Shown here piece by piece: positions 24,201-35,292 of a stretch of 64,000 nucleotides of DNA. The stretch is from Cerioporus squamosus. Taxonomy: Eukaryota; Basidiomycota; Agaricomycetes; Polyporales; Polyporaceae. Below the pieces are notes generated by a model that saw only the letters and a list, made by a program, of their open reading frames with translations, was not told where the DNA came from and ran no database searches. Numbering within the stretch: position 1 is the stretch's first letter; each line of letters begins with the position of its first letter. The translations under genes were made by a program, and so were the position numbers. The stretch lies in assembly GCA_022592435.1 (NCBI GenBank), contig JABYQS010000093.1, forward strand, positions 62,001 to 126,000. The letters are read 5' to 3'.

Positions 24201-27200
24201 ACGAGCGCGAGCTGGACCGCTTTCTGTAGACTGTGAGGGATGTGTGCTGCCCGAGAGTGAAGCGACCTCGTCGACTTGGTGATCTTCGAGCATGGCGCTA
24301 TCGGCCTGTACCCTGCTCGGCTGTTGGGACGGGCGTGACGACGATACGTTGATGGCACGAGTATCCGACTCAATCTGGTCGTCATCATCATCGAACGAAC
24401 GTGTCTCCCTGCAGAATACAACAACTGTCAGTATGGATCCTCACAGCCAGAGATAGGAAATATAGCTCACCTCCCTCGACCAGTAATCGACGCTATGAGC
24501 GCTAGTGTCGCCTCCCTTTCCCTCTTCACCTTGGCAGCATGCTGTCGCCTCTTTTCAGAGGGGCTCATGCCGCTTGACTGCGGTGCTGACGAGACGGCTG
24601 CAGACTGCCTGTGCCTCTCGGCAATCGCCTGCGCGTCATAGGACGGGTGACGATCCACGGGAGGTCTAGCGAGGGGAACGAAAGATGCAGGGGCGGAGGA
24701 GGGTGGAACACGAGCTGTCGGAGAAGTACCAGAAGGCAGCGAAACACTAGGAAGCGAGATGAGAGAGTGGGCGAGGTACTAGACGCTGTGGCGGAAGGAG
24801 AAACAGAAGCAGGCGCTGTGGCAGATCCATTCCGGGCAGGGGAATGGGTGGCAGGACTAGATGCTGCTTGAGGAGGTGTGGCGGGTAAAGGCGTGGCGGG
24901 CGCATTCGAGACAGAAACAGATGTTTCAGCAGTTTCGGACGCTAAGGCGGGAGACGGCAAGGTAGGAGATGAAGAGGGCTCAACAGCTTGCGAGACCGAA
25001 GCCGGACGCTCTTCTTGCGAGCTGGTCTCAGAGACCACCTCCGAGCTTGCAGCGGAAGCCTCTTCGGAGGCTGCAGGAGTTGAGTCCTCCTCAGCATCGC
25101 GGGGAGCCTCGTAAACGGGTATAGGCACGAGCTCAAGCTCGTCGTCCTCCGAATCCTCATCCTCGTCAACATCCGTCTCATCGTCCTCGGAAACCTCGTC
25201 CGGATCGTATGCCACGATGCTCGGGCCGGTAGAAGCGATGACTGGTAGGGCCTCCGTCGACTCGGGCGCAGGGACATTGTCCTCTGCGGGGACTACGACT
25301 GCCAGCGTCTCAGGTTGAGCGACACTTGGCGCAGCGTCCGACGTAACGTCGCCGTACTGCATCTCCTCGTGCTGCAGCTGCTCCTGGGGTGGGGCCAGCG
25401 CCACGGGTACGCTGGGCTCGACGGTCATCTGCTCGGCGGCGATCGGCTGGATAGGCGCGATCGCAAACAGGGAAGGGACTGCCATGGGTGCAGCGGCACT
25501 GACGTCGAAGACTTCGGAAGGTTGGTAGGCGGAGGATGGGGGAGCCGCGACGGGGGCGGTGGCGAGGGGTGACTGCTGTGGCGAGGGCCAAGAACTGGCG
25601 AACGGCGCCGACCTCTGCTCATATGCGAACGCGGACCCCTCGACGTCGATGTCGATGTCAATAGGGTCGTCATGAGCGGGAAGGTACTGCGGCTGCTGCA
25701 GAGGTTGGGGCGCTTCAACCACACCGCGGAAGAAGTCGTTGCCCATCGGCGAGTCCGCGTCAACAAGGAGGTCCGAGTCCTGCTGCGGTGGCGGCGCAAA
25801 GACAGGACTGTATCCCTCGTTCTCGACTTCCATATCGGCGCCCTCATCGTCCCCGTCGTCCGTGTAGAAAGACACTCCTCTCTTTGCATCCATTCTCTTG
25901 TATCGATCCTGCTTCTGCCACTCCGCACGGTCGACCATGCGTTTGCGGTGCGTAAGGTCGGACAGAGAGGTCTCTTCGAGTTTTTCCCGATGTGAAGAGG
26001 AAAGGGGACGACGTCGTCCGCGGGAATCCCGAGCATGGCCGTTGGGAGAAGAAGCCCCAGCAAAAGTGACGCGCTTGCTCATCTCCTTTAGTGACATGCG
26101 ATGCTTGAAACTACGTTCATCGTCGTCCAGAGAGCGCAAGCGGGATTGGTCCCGAGATCGCGGCATGGATGTGTTGCCAGTGGGTGAGGGTAAAGGGTGC
26201 GCCACAGTCGATGATGGGGCCGAAAACATGAAGATGGGTGTGGCCGAAGAACTGCTGTCAGGCGACGGAGATGTCTCATCAACGATGACAGATATCTTCA
26301 GCGGAGGGAGCTGCGGAAAGAAGATACGTGAGGATGTGGTGGATGTACGATGGAAAGATAGCAGACGCACCTCTGTGACCTCCTCCTGCGGCTCGTTCCT
26401 TTCTCCGGGCGCCTGTAAGGGCGGGCTGGGAGATCTCCGAAAGCTCGACGACGCCGAGGGCTCTTCGTTTCCGGCGCTGACCCCAGCCGTCTTCACTTCC
26501 AGCTCTCCATCCGAACCAGAGCTATCGGGGTCGCCGAAGATCTCCCTAGCGTCGGTGCGTGTTTCGGCTGCCTCTGCTTCAGGTGGGTCCAAGGACGCTG
26601 CCGCTTCGACAGGCGTAGCTGGCTCTGTCGGAGTGGCGCTGCGTGCTCTGGGAGAGATGGCCTCGCGAATGAAGTCCTCGGCTTCGGCGAGTTGCACTTC
26701 GGTGGGATGGCTGGGTGGCGCTTGGTACGACTGGGAGGGATCGTCGAGGTCCTCGTAGTCGAATAGCGGGCCTTGCACGCTATCGCTCAGTCGCGGGGCA
26801 GGAGTGGGCGGACGTGGCGGTCGCCAGGCGTCGGGAGACTCGAGTGGCGCAAGGGCGTAGTTCGGAGTTGACGGCTCAGTGGGGACGAGTGGCGCGGGTT
26901 GGGGGGCGGCGTCGCCACCTTCTTCGCGTTCGGACTCTTCGCCATCGGCGACGGCTTTCGTGGACTCCTTGTCCTCCTCGTCCTTCTCGTCAGCCTCCTT
27001 GCTCGAGCTATCGTCGTGCATGCCGTCGTCGTCGTCATCGTCGCTGGACTCGTCTTCCCCAGAGGCATCGCCTTGCATGTCGTCGTCGTCGCCGCCCTTG
27101 TCGCGGCTTTGTCTTCATGAATGTCTTCGTCTCTGTCAGTGTCGCCACCGTCGTCAGGGATCATGCAGTCGTCAGTAATGTCGCCACCGGCGTGAGCAAC

Positions 27201-27931
27201 GTTACTCTGGAAATTCGCATCGAGGTCTTCAACGGCAGCAAGCGCATTGACTTCTGCAAGAGGAACTGCAGGCGTGGGGTTGGTTCAGGCTCTGACGGAA
27301 GGGCTTGGAGTGCCGCCACGGTGTGCGGCAACCCAAGATTGAGTACTGCGGCCGCGATCGAAGTCGAGGTTGAAGAATTTGTCTGACAACGTGTCGGCGA
27401 GGTCCCTCGAGGAAGACTTCCGCATACGAGTTACGAAAGGGCTGCGACCCAGAGGATTGTGGCGGTGCGTTGACTTCTTTGAAGTCTTCCTTCCGCCGTT
27501 GCTGCACGCAGGAGCCGAGTAAGCTATATAGAAAGGAGCTGAGTGCGAGCGACGCAGACGCACCCGGGTCCTCTGGATTCGGCTTCGGGTTCAGACTCTA
27601 CAGGCTTGCCGAGACCTCGAGTAGCTCCACTAAGAAGAGCGCTGAGCTCGTCGTCCGCCTGTCTGTCGTGTTTGCGGCGCTGAATGTGCCTGAGTGCAAA
27701 CAGAGTCCGTCTGAGACAATACCCGGCAGTGGCAAGATGATACACGCACTTTAGACTTGGTCTGAGTTGGATTATCAGGCCTGTGCCGTTCTTCTTCTTT
27801 ATGGGACCCTGCCTGACCCGGATGGAGCCGCTCTCGGTAGCATGCAGATAACCGTCTGGCGAGCGCGAAGGGCCCGCTTTGGGCGACTGTGGCGTCTGCG
27901 GGGACTGTGGCGGAAGGTCGTCAAAGGACAT
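21287..27931 (-). CDS. Very large intrinsically disordered acidic/proline-rich protein, hydrophobic C-terminus
   Basis: No known family recognised. From ATG 27931 (MSFDDLPPQSPQTPQSPK) several exons encode Ser/Pro/Ala-rich sequence with acidic runs (SGEDESSDDDDDDGMHDD), many SP/TP sites, a basic helical stretch (EKRRQHAAKVKREREATLA) near 24500, a short conserved-looking segment (VVDVLMELPPGYVSKEDLAY) near 24050 and a poly-proline run near 21850-21895. It ends at 21287 with a hydrophobic C-terminal helix (LKCTLGLLAALAIRSV) that could anchor it in a membrane. Clear introns lie at about 23930, 23690, 24430 and 21710. Frame changes without splice sites occur near 22995, 24752-24768 and 27100-27106, probably also near 27275. 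It could be two adjacent genes; the first exons are tentative. Confidence 0.62.
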
Positions 27932-28895
27932 TGTGGATGTGTAGATGGCGGGACAGGCGTGAACGCAAGGAAGTGTCGCGGTCGGTGTGGCGCAGAACGC
28001 GTTGCGTAGCTGCAGGAGTGGTGAGGTAGGTGGGAGGGATGGTGAGGGCGGGAAGTGGCTGGGTGCGAGTGGTGGTGGCGGGACGGAAGGTGTATACACC
28101 GGGACCTACTACGGCTTCGGCTAAGTATAAGGACGGAAGCGGTCTCCGGGGCGCGGTGGCGCAGGCTCGGAGGCACCAGCTTGGACTCTGCAGCGCAAGG
28201 ACAAGGGCGTAGCCAGCTCGCGGAGCTTTGGCCGCTCGCTTAGTTGCAGTCCTTTATTCACGACCTATTGTCTTCGCCACTGGCACTGTCGCGGCGGCGA
28301 CGGCCCCGGCGGTCCATCCGTGCTGGATACGGAGACCGCACAGCATAACAAAACGCGCTATATCCTGGAGACATTAGCTCGGAGAAGCGTATCATCTGGT
28401 CCTGGGCGTCGAGAACAAAATGCGATGGATGAGGAAAGTCAAGCGAGCCCGCGGGTCCTAGCAAGTCTCGGCAGTCCCCGGCCGCCCTGATTCGGTGCTA
28501 CACGTGTCTCCGAAACGATGGTCCGGGCCCGAGGAACCAGAAGCAGAGCTTCCGCAAGGCTTCTGTTCCACATATCTGCGCGCTCGCTCATATGGCTCTT
28601 GCGAGTCAGGCAGAGATAGACAGGACGGGAAAGAGCGTATGTGATTGCAATCAGACCCCAGAAATAAGATGGAGAGAACATCGTGAGTACCGCGACACAT
28701 ACGTGCATGGACCTAGAAGTTGAACAGCACAGCTATCGATACAGTAAGAGAGACAAGGAACCCGCGATCTCGAGAAGAGGAAGGAAGTAAGGTAAGAATC
28801 AACGGAGAATGCGTCGTGGCTCCCTGAGCTCACGTCCTCAAGAGCCATGCACGGACGCGCTACAACGCGGTTTTCTTCGAATAGAGTCGACCTAC
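27932..28895. other. Intergenic region, upstream of the large disordered gene
   Basis: About 960 bases between the start of the disordered-protein gene and the stop codon of the next minus-strand gene. GT-rich and T/C-rich patches occur close to the start codon. No gene, tRNA or repeat family was recognised. Confidence 0.45.
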
Positions 28896-30895
28896 TCAGT
28901 CGCTGCCGGTAATACCACCGGTCGCGCCGGGAGCCGCAATACGCGACGCCGCATCGTCCTCGGTAGTGCATGCGATCGACGTGCCCTCCTTGTTGACGAG
29001 CGGGAGCGCGAAGCACTTCGTGGTGGCGGCGCAGCCCATGTTCACGAACTTGCCGCCCACGCACATCGCGAAGCCACTATCAATGCAAGCCTGATCGCCC
29101 TCTGCACGATGGTCAGCATGGCAAATAGACATGTCTCGAAGAAAGACATACCGGAGCAGGTCGAATCAGCAGTAAGCGTCGCGAACTGTGCGTTGAGCTT
29201 CTGTGCATCGAGCGCGTTCTGAAGTTGGAAGTTCGAAGACGACGCAGCGGTCGTCGTTGCAGCCGCGGAGCTCGTGCTGGTTGCGGACACCTCGGTGCTA
29301 GTCGCAGCGGCCTCCGTGGTGGTCGCCGCCACGTCGGTGCTCGTAGCAGCAGCCTCAGTGCTCGACGCGGCGGCAGCAGTGTTCGACGCGGAGCTGTCGC
29401 CCGACCCGGTGGAGACGTTCCCGAGACCCGGGTCTTCCGTGATGTCCGTGAGCTGCGAGCCGTCCGCGATGGGGCCATCTGGGTTCGCTGCGCAGGAACC
29501 GAGCGGGTTGAGTGGCTCTGTGTGTCCGAAGGGAATGGTGCCTGCGGCGCCGAGCGCGAGACCGCCGACGAAGGTCTTCTGGTCAGCGCCTTGGAACTGG
29601 CACTGGAAGAGGCCGTTGAGCTCCGAGTTCTTCGGCGCCTGCTGGCAGTAGGGTACAGCTTGCGAGTTGGGCTGTGCAAGGTAAGCAACGTCAGTAAGCC
29701 CGGCTGCGGACAAGATGGGTACAGTGCAGCTGAAGCTAGGTCCCACTGCGGGAGAACATCTGGATGACTAGGGACACTCTCCATAGAGAGCTCCGTGGGA
29801 GAGCCAGGCTGGGCGACCTGGACACTCTCTCACCAACCAGGCCTTGCGAAGCCGACGCGGCGCGCGGCGACGAAGGCAGCGTCGGGGCCGTTGCACGATG
29901 TGGCATGAGCGTGTCAACATGTAGGACCACGACCATTGGCGTAAACTCCCACCAAAGCGGCACTCTCCGTGAAGAGCGTGGTTCCAACTCCCTGCACCGC
30001 GGCCATGATCGTCGCGACTTCAGTTCCCATCAGGCCAAACATGGTTATTCCTCTGAATAGAGGCCGGAATAGTCTTGGGTGCAGGAGACTGAACCTGATC
30101 AAGTTGTGATCAAATACCAGCCGACCTTCAAGCCGTTCACATATGACAGCCAGGGCACACATAGGACCCCGGCTGCCACGAGCGAGTACGAGTGCGCCTC
30201 GTCCAAGGGGCTGTGCCCAGCGTAAGTACTCGCTCCCGAGCAGTGGCGGTGCATCGCGGGGTCGCGAAGGAGAGGTAGACCATGTCCAAGTAGAAGTACC
30301 ACCTCGTGCCAACGTGCTGCTCCACAAAGGAGAGATAACCACATAACCTTAATGCCGCGTGTGCGTGCGCGAGTGGAGGTACATCGCGGCGCTCTCACGA
30401 ACCGTCAAGAACGTGGCAGATTACGCTCAAGGTGAACGTGCAGCGGTTCGAAGGATGCATTGGCCCACCAGTAGACCGCCGCATGTGCATAGATCGAGGA
30501 GAAATAGATGAGATGAGACATACCGTGTTGCGTGGCTGCTGTGCGAAGATCTGCGCGAACTTGATCATGTCCGCGTCGTTGTTGAGCGTCTTCGCGAGGT
30601 CGATCATCGCGTCCGCGGAGTCCTGCTGCTCGCAAGGACCTGCAGCAGCCAGTAGGGTCGTGAACGCGGTGACTGAGACGGGGTTGCACTTGTCCGCGCC
30701 GCCTGCTGCGATCTGTTGAAGTGTGAGCGTTCGCTCGCGAGTCTGATGAACACCACAACGTACACAGGCTTTCTCCCACTTCGCGGTGGAGTCGGCGATG
30801 GTCTGCGCGATGCGCTTGTTGAGGACGGGCGCGCCGTGCGCCTGCATGGCGATGGTCGAGAGAGCGAGAAGCAGAGCTGAAGTGAGCTGAACCAT
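28896..30895 (-). CDS. Secreted protein with Ala/Thr/Ser linker and cysteine-rich CBM-like tail
   Basis: Four exons from ATG 30895. A signal peptide (MVQLTSALLLALSTIAMQAHG) is followed by a possible Kex2-type site (LNKR). Then comes a globular region: KWEKAC joined to IAAGGADKCNP, TTLLAAAGPCEQQDSADAM, FAQIFAQQPRNT joined across an 852-base intron to PNSQAVPYCQQAPKNSELNG, and LFQCQFQGADQKTFVGGLAL. A long repetitive Ala/Ser/Thr linker (STEAAATSTDVAATT type, probably O-glycosylated) leads to a small Cys-rich module: CSEGDQACIDSGFAMCVGG and CFALPLVNKEGTSIACTTED. That module resembles the CBM19-like tail found on fungal secreted proteins; this match is from memory and not certain. Likely extracellular or wall-associated; no catalytic domain seen. 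Confidence 0.82.
29672..30523 (-). other. Oversized intron (852 bases) with coding-like fragments
   Basis: Donor GTATGT at 30523 follows ..QQPRNT, and an acceptor ending at 29672 precedes PNSQAVPY. Both flanks are in phase and match one protein family. The interior holds long open minus-strand frames (29914-30342, with TMFGLMGTEVATIMAAVQG) that I cannot assign. They may be a captured gene fragment or chance. Confidence 0.65.
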
Positions 30896-32157
30896 GGTGG
30901 CTAGTGGACTGAGCTTGCTAGAGTCACGATTCGGGTGGGAAGAGAGCGTCGAGCCTCAGAAAAGACAGTAAATCAACGAGAGGAAGAGCGACGGAGCACT
31001 GCTCGAGCCACGAGAACGTGAAGGGAAAGTGAACCGTAAGGTGCGGGGTGAGAGGGCGGGAGGGCGCGGACGCAGCTTATATATGGACGGTTCGCATGGT
31101 CCGTTTTGCGGAAGAACAATGGTGCCGAGTCGAACCCGGCGGGACTCACGTTGGTTGCTATGACAAAGGATGGAAGCACACATTCAAGGTTATTCTAGGA
31201 GATACAAAGCTTGCCTATCCGCTTTGCTTCAAGCTCAACAAAGACCGCAAGTCGACCACAACCACACAATAGAAGCTGTCGAAGGACGAACAAAGGTTTG
31301 CTTTCGCTGACAGCCGTGTGAAGGCCACAGCAGAGCAGGCGCCGGTCGGGTTTGTGGTACATGTTTGTCCTCCGCCTCCATGTTCTCGGCCACATCCTCA
31401 TCGTCAGATTCTTCTATTCATGCGACGAGACTCTTTACCGAGCTCACCGCATGGACGATCACCACGGGCGACGGTGACTTTTCGTGCTGATCTCGAGGTA
31501 AGCGCCAACATCCAAGCTCCATATTTCGACCAAGCGCACAAGGTCGTCGGAAAGGAACTGAAGTTGCTCATCAGGTTGAAGCTCGGCCACGGATCGCGCG
31601 CACTGTCGTTGGCCATATGGAGCTATATTGAAGGCCGTCGTCAGAGGCTTGCTGCCATATGGAGTCGGACGTCTTGTTGCAACCCGTTCGTCGTCGCCGC
31701 GGGCCTCACTGAAGAGTCTACTCATCTAGCTTCCACGTCACCAACCACAGCAATAGCAACCTAGCCGTCTCCCTCAAGCTCCCTTGCTCCTCGATGGAAT
31801 GTGTCGTCAGCCTGAGGCCGGCCAACCGATCGCGTCCTTGATGTTGCCGAACGACAGACATGTGGTCGTCGCCTTCCTTTACGACACCTCGTGCCTGGCG
31901 CAACTCTAAAGGCTTCCGAAGTCTCGGATTCACATGGAACATCGAGTTCCAGACAACCTTCGCGGCAGGCGAGGTATGTACGGAAGTCCCTTGACCTCAG
32001 CTTTAAAATCATCATAGCGCAGGCTACTGCCAGCTAAGCACAGCAAAGCAAAAGCAGTGGGCGTGGATATCCACAGTCCGAACCGGCCTCCTATCGCATT
32101 CCGAAGACAAGTCTCAATAACACAAAGATCAAGAAGCCGAACTCGAGCCCCAACGCA
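30896..32157. other. Intergenic region, no recognised gene
   Basis: Upstream region of the secreted-protein gene and 3' flank of CE2. Moderately long open frames on both strands between 31300 and 32000 have no recognised motif, and no convincing exon chain can be built. A tRNA T-loop-like motif near 31110-31140 does not fold into a tRNA. Confidence 0.4.
31075..31086 (-). promoter_or_regulatory. TATA box upstream of the secreted-protein gene
   Basis: Minus-strand CCATATATAAGC lies about 185 bases before the ATG at 30895 and is followed by a pyrimidine-rich stretch. The form is close to a classical TATA box. It implies a 5' UTR of about 150 bases. Confidence 0.55.
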
Positions 32158-34637
32158 TCACAGGGGATACTTGAAGGTGAGCTCCGCCAACTTGTCCATC
32201 TGAGCGCGCCTGGCAGAGTCGTTCCCGATCTTCAGAGGCACATTTCCGTCGAGCACCGTGAGCACCTCGCGCGTGTCCCTGCTGTACCGGGGCCAGTGGA
32301 TCGTCCGGTTCGACCCGTCGTTCGGGTCGAGGGTGGTCGCGAACTGGATTATGTAGTCCGCGAGGTCGTTCCCCTCATAAAAGACGCCGTTGAATTCGCT
32401 CCCGTGGGGCTGTGTAAGCGGGGTGTCTCAGCCGAGGGGGGTTGACGTGGAATAGGATGCAAACTCACGTAGCCGAGACCTTTCCAGGGACCGCGCTCGC
32501 TGACTAAGAGGAAATGCCTGCTGTGTCAGATTCAAGCCTAGATTTAATCCAGTTAAGCGGACGCACTGAAAGACCAGACGGGCTGCTTCGAGGAGACGTG
32601 GTCGAGGAAGAACCGCCTCGGAGCTTGGAACAGGAGATCTCCCTGGACGGCTGCCATGCGCTTGTACTGCGGCGACAGCTGGTTGTCGTCTCCAGTCCCG
32701 AACGGCGAGCCTTGCGCCGGGTCGTTCGGGTACAGAATGAACACGGGCGCAAGTTCGTCCTGCGGGACGTCCTGGAAGAAGTAGTCATGGACGAAAGTCT
32801 CGAACTCATCGTCGTTGCTGATCACGACGAGTTAGCCGCTGCACCCTGGCCCAGACGGGATCAGTGCGTACGTGATGTTGAAGCTCGGCGTCGCGAAGAG
32901 CGTGCCCTCATCCAATACGTCCCCTGGGGTTATCGTGAGCAGGCCGCGACAGTTGCTCAATGCATCTCACTCACCGCTGATGAACGGCACATCGGCGACA
33001 CTGCCTGACAGCACGAGCTTTTGCGGATGATCCGTCAAGAACACACCATCGGCGTGGGGGTTCCAGGGGGTGGCAGAGGCAGCGCCCTGTAGCCGAACAC
33101 GTCCGCGTCAGTCACCAGCCAACATGTGCTCGAGTCTCTACTCACAGGGTATCCAGACGTGCCAGGAAACGTCCCCGCGGCCGCGAGCAACGCATCCCCT
33201 GGCGCATCGCGCAGGCACTGAAGGGTGTCTGTCGAGTTGGCACACCCAACTTGTGCAACGATCGAGTCGTACGCCCACTGCTGGAGCTCGGTGTCGCCCG
33301 TTGGAAGGGGCGAGCCGGAGTGCATCACTCCAGCGCGGAAAAGGCCTTCAGTGTTCCCGCCATTTGTCAGCATCTGGAACGCGACGGACATTGCGCCTGC
33401 GCTTGCGCCCCAGCTGGTCGTGGACGAGTGAGCGATGGGAGGCGCGAAGACGGGAAGAGTCGATTGGATGCAGAGCTCACATGGTGACCTTTGCGGGGTC
33501 GCCGCCGAAGGCTGAGATGTGTTTGTTCACCCAGCGGAGGGCAGCACGTTCTGGTCAAGCATACGTCAGGGGTTGTTCTGCATGGTCTGTGTCGCGGTCT
33601 TGGTTTGTACTCACGATCTTGGAGTCCGAGGTTCCCGACACCTGCCTGCTTGACCTCCTTGCCGCCCAGGAACCCGAGCACTGCAGTTGCGAATACCAGT
33701 TTAGCATCGTAAACGAGCCGCAGTAGGAATGCTTTACCGTTGAGTCTGCGGACCAGTCAAGTCAGACAAAGTCAATATGAGAAGCCCGAGCGACTTTACT
33801 TACCGATAGTTCATCGCTACAAACACCACCGGCTTATTTATGTCCACGGAATGCTGGACGAAGTCCTGTCCGGGAAACCTAGAGACGGAACGTCTTACCA
33901 TGCCGTAGATCCGACAGTGAAGCCACCTCATAAGGTCCACTACATCAGTACTATACTCGGGGCGTCCAGGCTAGCGACGAGCTCACCGCCGTAGATCATC
34001 TAGACCGTGTCATGAAGAAGTCAGATCTGCATCTTCGTGCCACACAGAAGATGATTATGAACTTACCACCATGACTGGAAGGTTATCCCGCCCGGGCTTC
34101 GCGTCAGACGGCACTTGGACGTTGATAGTAAGGCCTACCAATGGATGTCCGGTCAGAACCCACCTGCACTGCTCAAGCTATCGAGACGAAACAACGACGT
34201 ACAATCCTCGTCTTCAGGAACGTTGATGGCTGGAAGTATGGCCGCTGAATACGCGAGCACGTCCTGCTGGATCTCAGGCGGGAGGACAGGACCGGGCGCG
34301 CTCTGGAGTTGCGGGCACTGCGTCGCGGCGGGCTGCGTCGCGTTGATCGTCCCATTGTACGACTCGATCAGCACCGGCAGGCGCAAGCGGAGGTCTCCGA
34401 TCCTGCACCGGAGGGTGTTAGCCTCGTTCATATTGAACGAATTGCAAAGGGAAAGCAGACGCACGGGGGCTGGGCGTAGGGGATGCCTATGTAGCTCGTG
34501 ACGGAGCCGTTGGTCGTCCCGAGGACGGTCGCCTTGTCGAGTGTGACAGTGGGACCCGCCACGGAGCTGGATCGAGCAGCCACGGCGCCCCCAAGTGCGA
34601 CGGCAAGTTGGATGAAGACGGCGAGACGGGAAAGCAT
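32158..34637 (-). CDS. Type-B carboxylesterase CE2
   Basis: Secreted esterase/lipase family member, multi-exon. ATG 34637 starts a signal peptide (MLSRLAVFIQLAVALGGAVA), then the family N-terminus TTNGSVTSYIGIPYAQPP, then GDLRLRLPVLIESYNGTINA and NVPEDEDC after the first intron. The nucleophile elbow is WGASAGAMSV near 33410, followed by MLTNGGNTEGLFRAGVMHSG and CANSTDTLQCLRDAPGD. The acid region is NDPAQGSPFGTGDDN with RRFFLDHVSS near 32600-32750. The catalytic-His exon (HGSEFN) and ADYIIQFATTLDPN lie near 32300-32410. The stop is TGA at 32158. All catalytic motifs are present and no frame break was noticed. CE3 follows upstream in the same orientation. Confidence 0.9.
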
Positions 34638-34708
34638 GGCGCACAGATCTAGATGACGAGTCCGAAAGGAAGTGCAATGGGCAATGAGTGAACGAGTCCG
34701 CTGGGTGG

Positions 34709-34716
34709 TTATATAC
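34709..34716 (-). promoter_or_regulatory. TATA-like element upstream of CE2
   Basis: A gtatataa sequence on the minus strand stands about 75 bases before the CE2 start codon. Confidence 0.5.
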
Positions 34717-35292
34717 TCTCCCCGTCGAGGGTGTCAGGAAGGGCTTCGAGTGGGTTCGTCTCGCTACATGCCGAGAACATATGCTCATGGTAGCCCAAGA
34801 ACTCCACAACTGAGGCATAGGCGAGAGGGAATCAATGTTTGAGACTGGCGTGGAGGGCAGGATGGACGTCAAGTCTCATAAGGGAGTTGACGACGTGTGG
34901 CGAAGGGACGGATCTTCGGGACACATAGGTCCGAGCTAGGGACGGGCGCCGGGGAGCGTATGCGCTCTCTTATGCTTTGAGCTTCGAGCGCGATGACCAG
35001 AGGCCAAAGTCATCATACGACCCACACTGATCACCGCGGAGAACATTGGCTGTGTCCTCATCTATGACATGGGACATAAAGAGCGACAGACGCACCGGCA
35101 CCCACATGTTGTCCGACATCCTTCCCGCTTGCTGCGATCCATCGAGATGGAGGTCAGTTGGCGGTACTGTAGAACGAGAAGAGTCTCAGCGGGACCGGAT
35201 CAAGATCGTGCTGGTAATATTATGTTGAGTAGTGATATGGGTATAACACTCCGCACGCGACACGTATGGGGCAGGTTCGCGCGCTCGGGCTC

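Noticed and set aside
28258..28708. Possible small gene between the disordered-protein gene and the secreted-protein gene
   Set aside because: No recognisable motif and poor start context; frames on both strands are equally long.
31100..31165. tRNA-like T-loop (gggttcgactcggc on the minus strand)
   Set aside because: The T-stem does not pair properly and no matching acceptor, D-arm or anticodon arm can be found on either side. It lies just upstream of a TATA box.
31300..31990. Candidate gene in the gap upstream of CE2
   Set aside because: Plus- and minus-strand frames of similar length, no domain recognised and no consistent chain of splice sites. Reported only as unassigned sequence.
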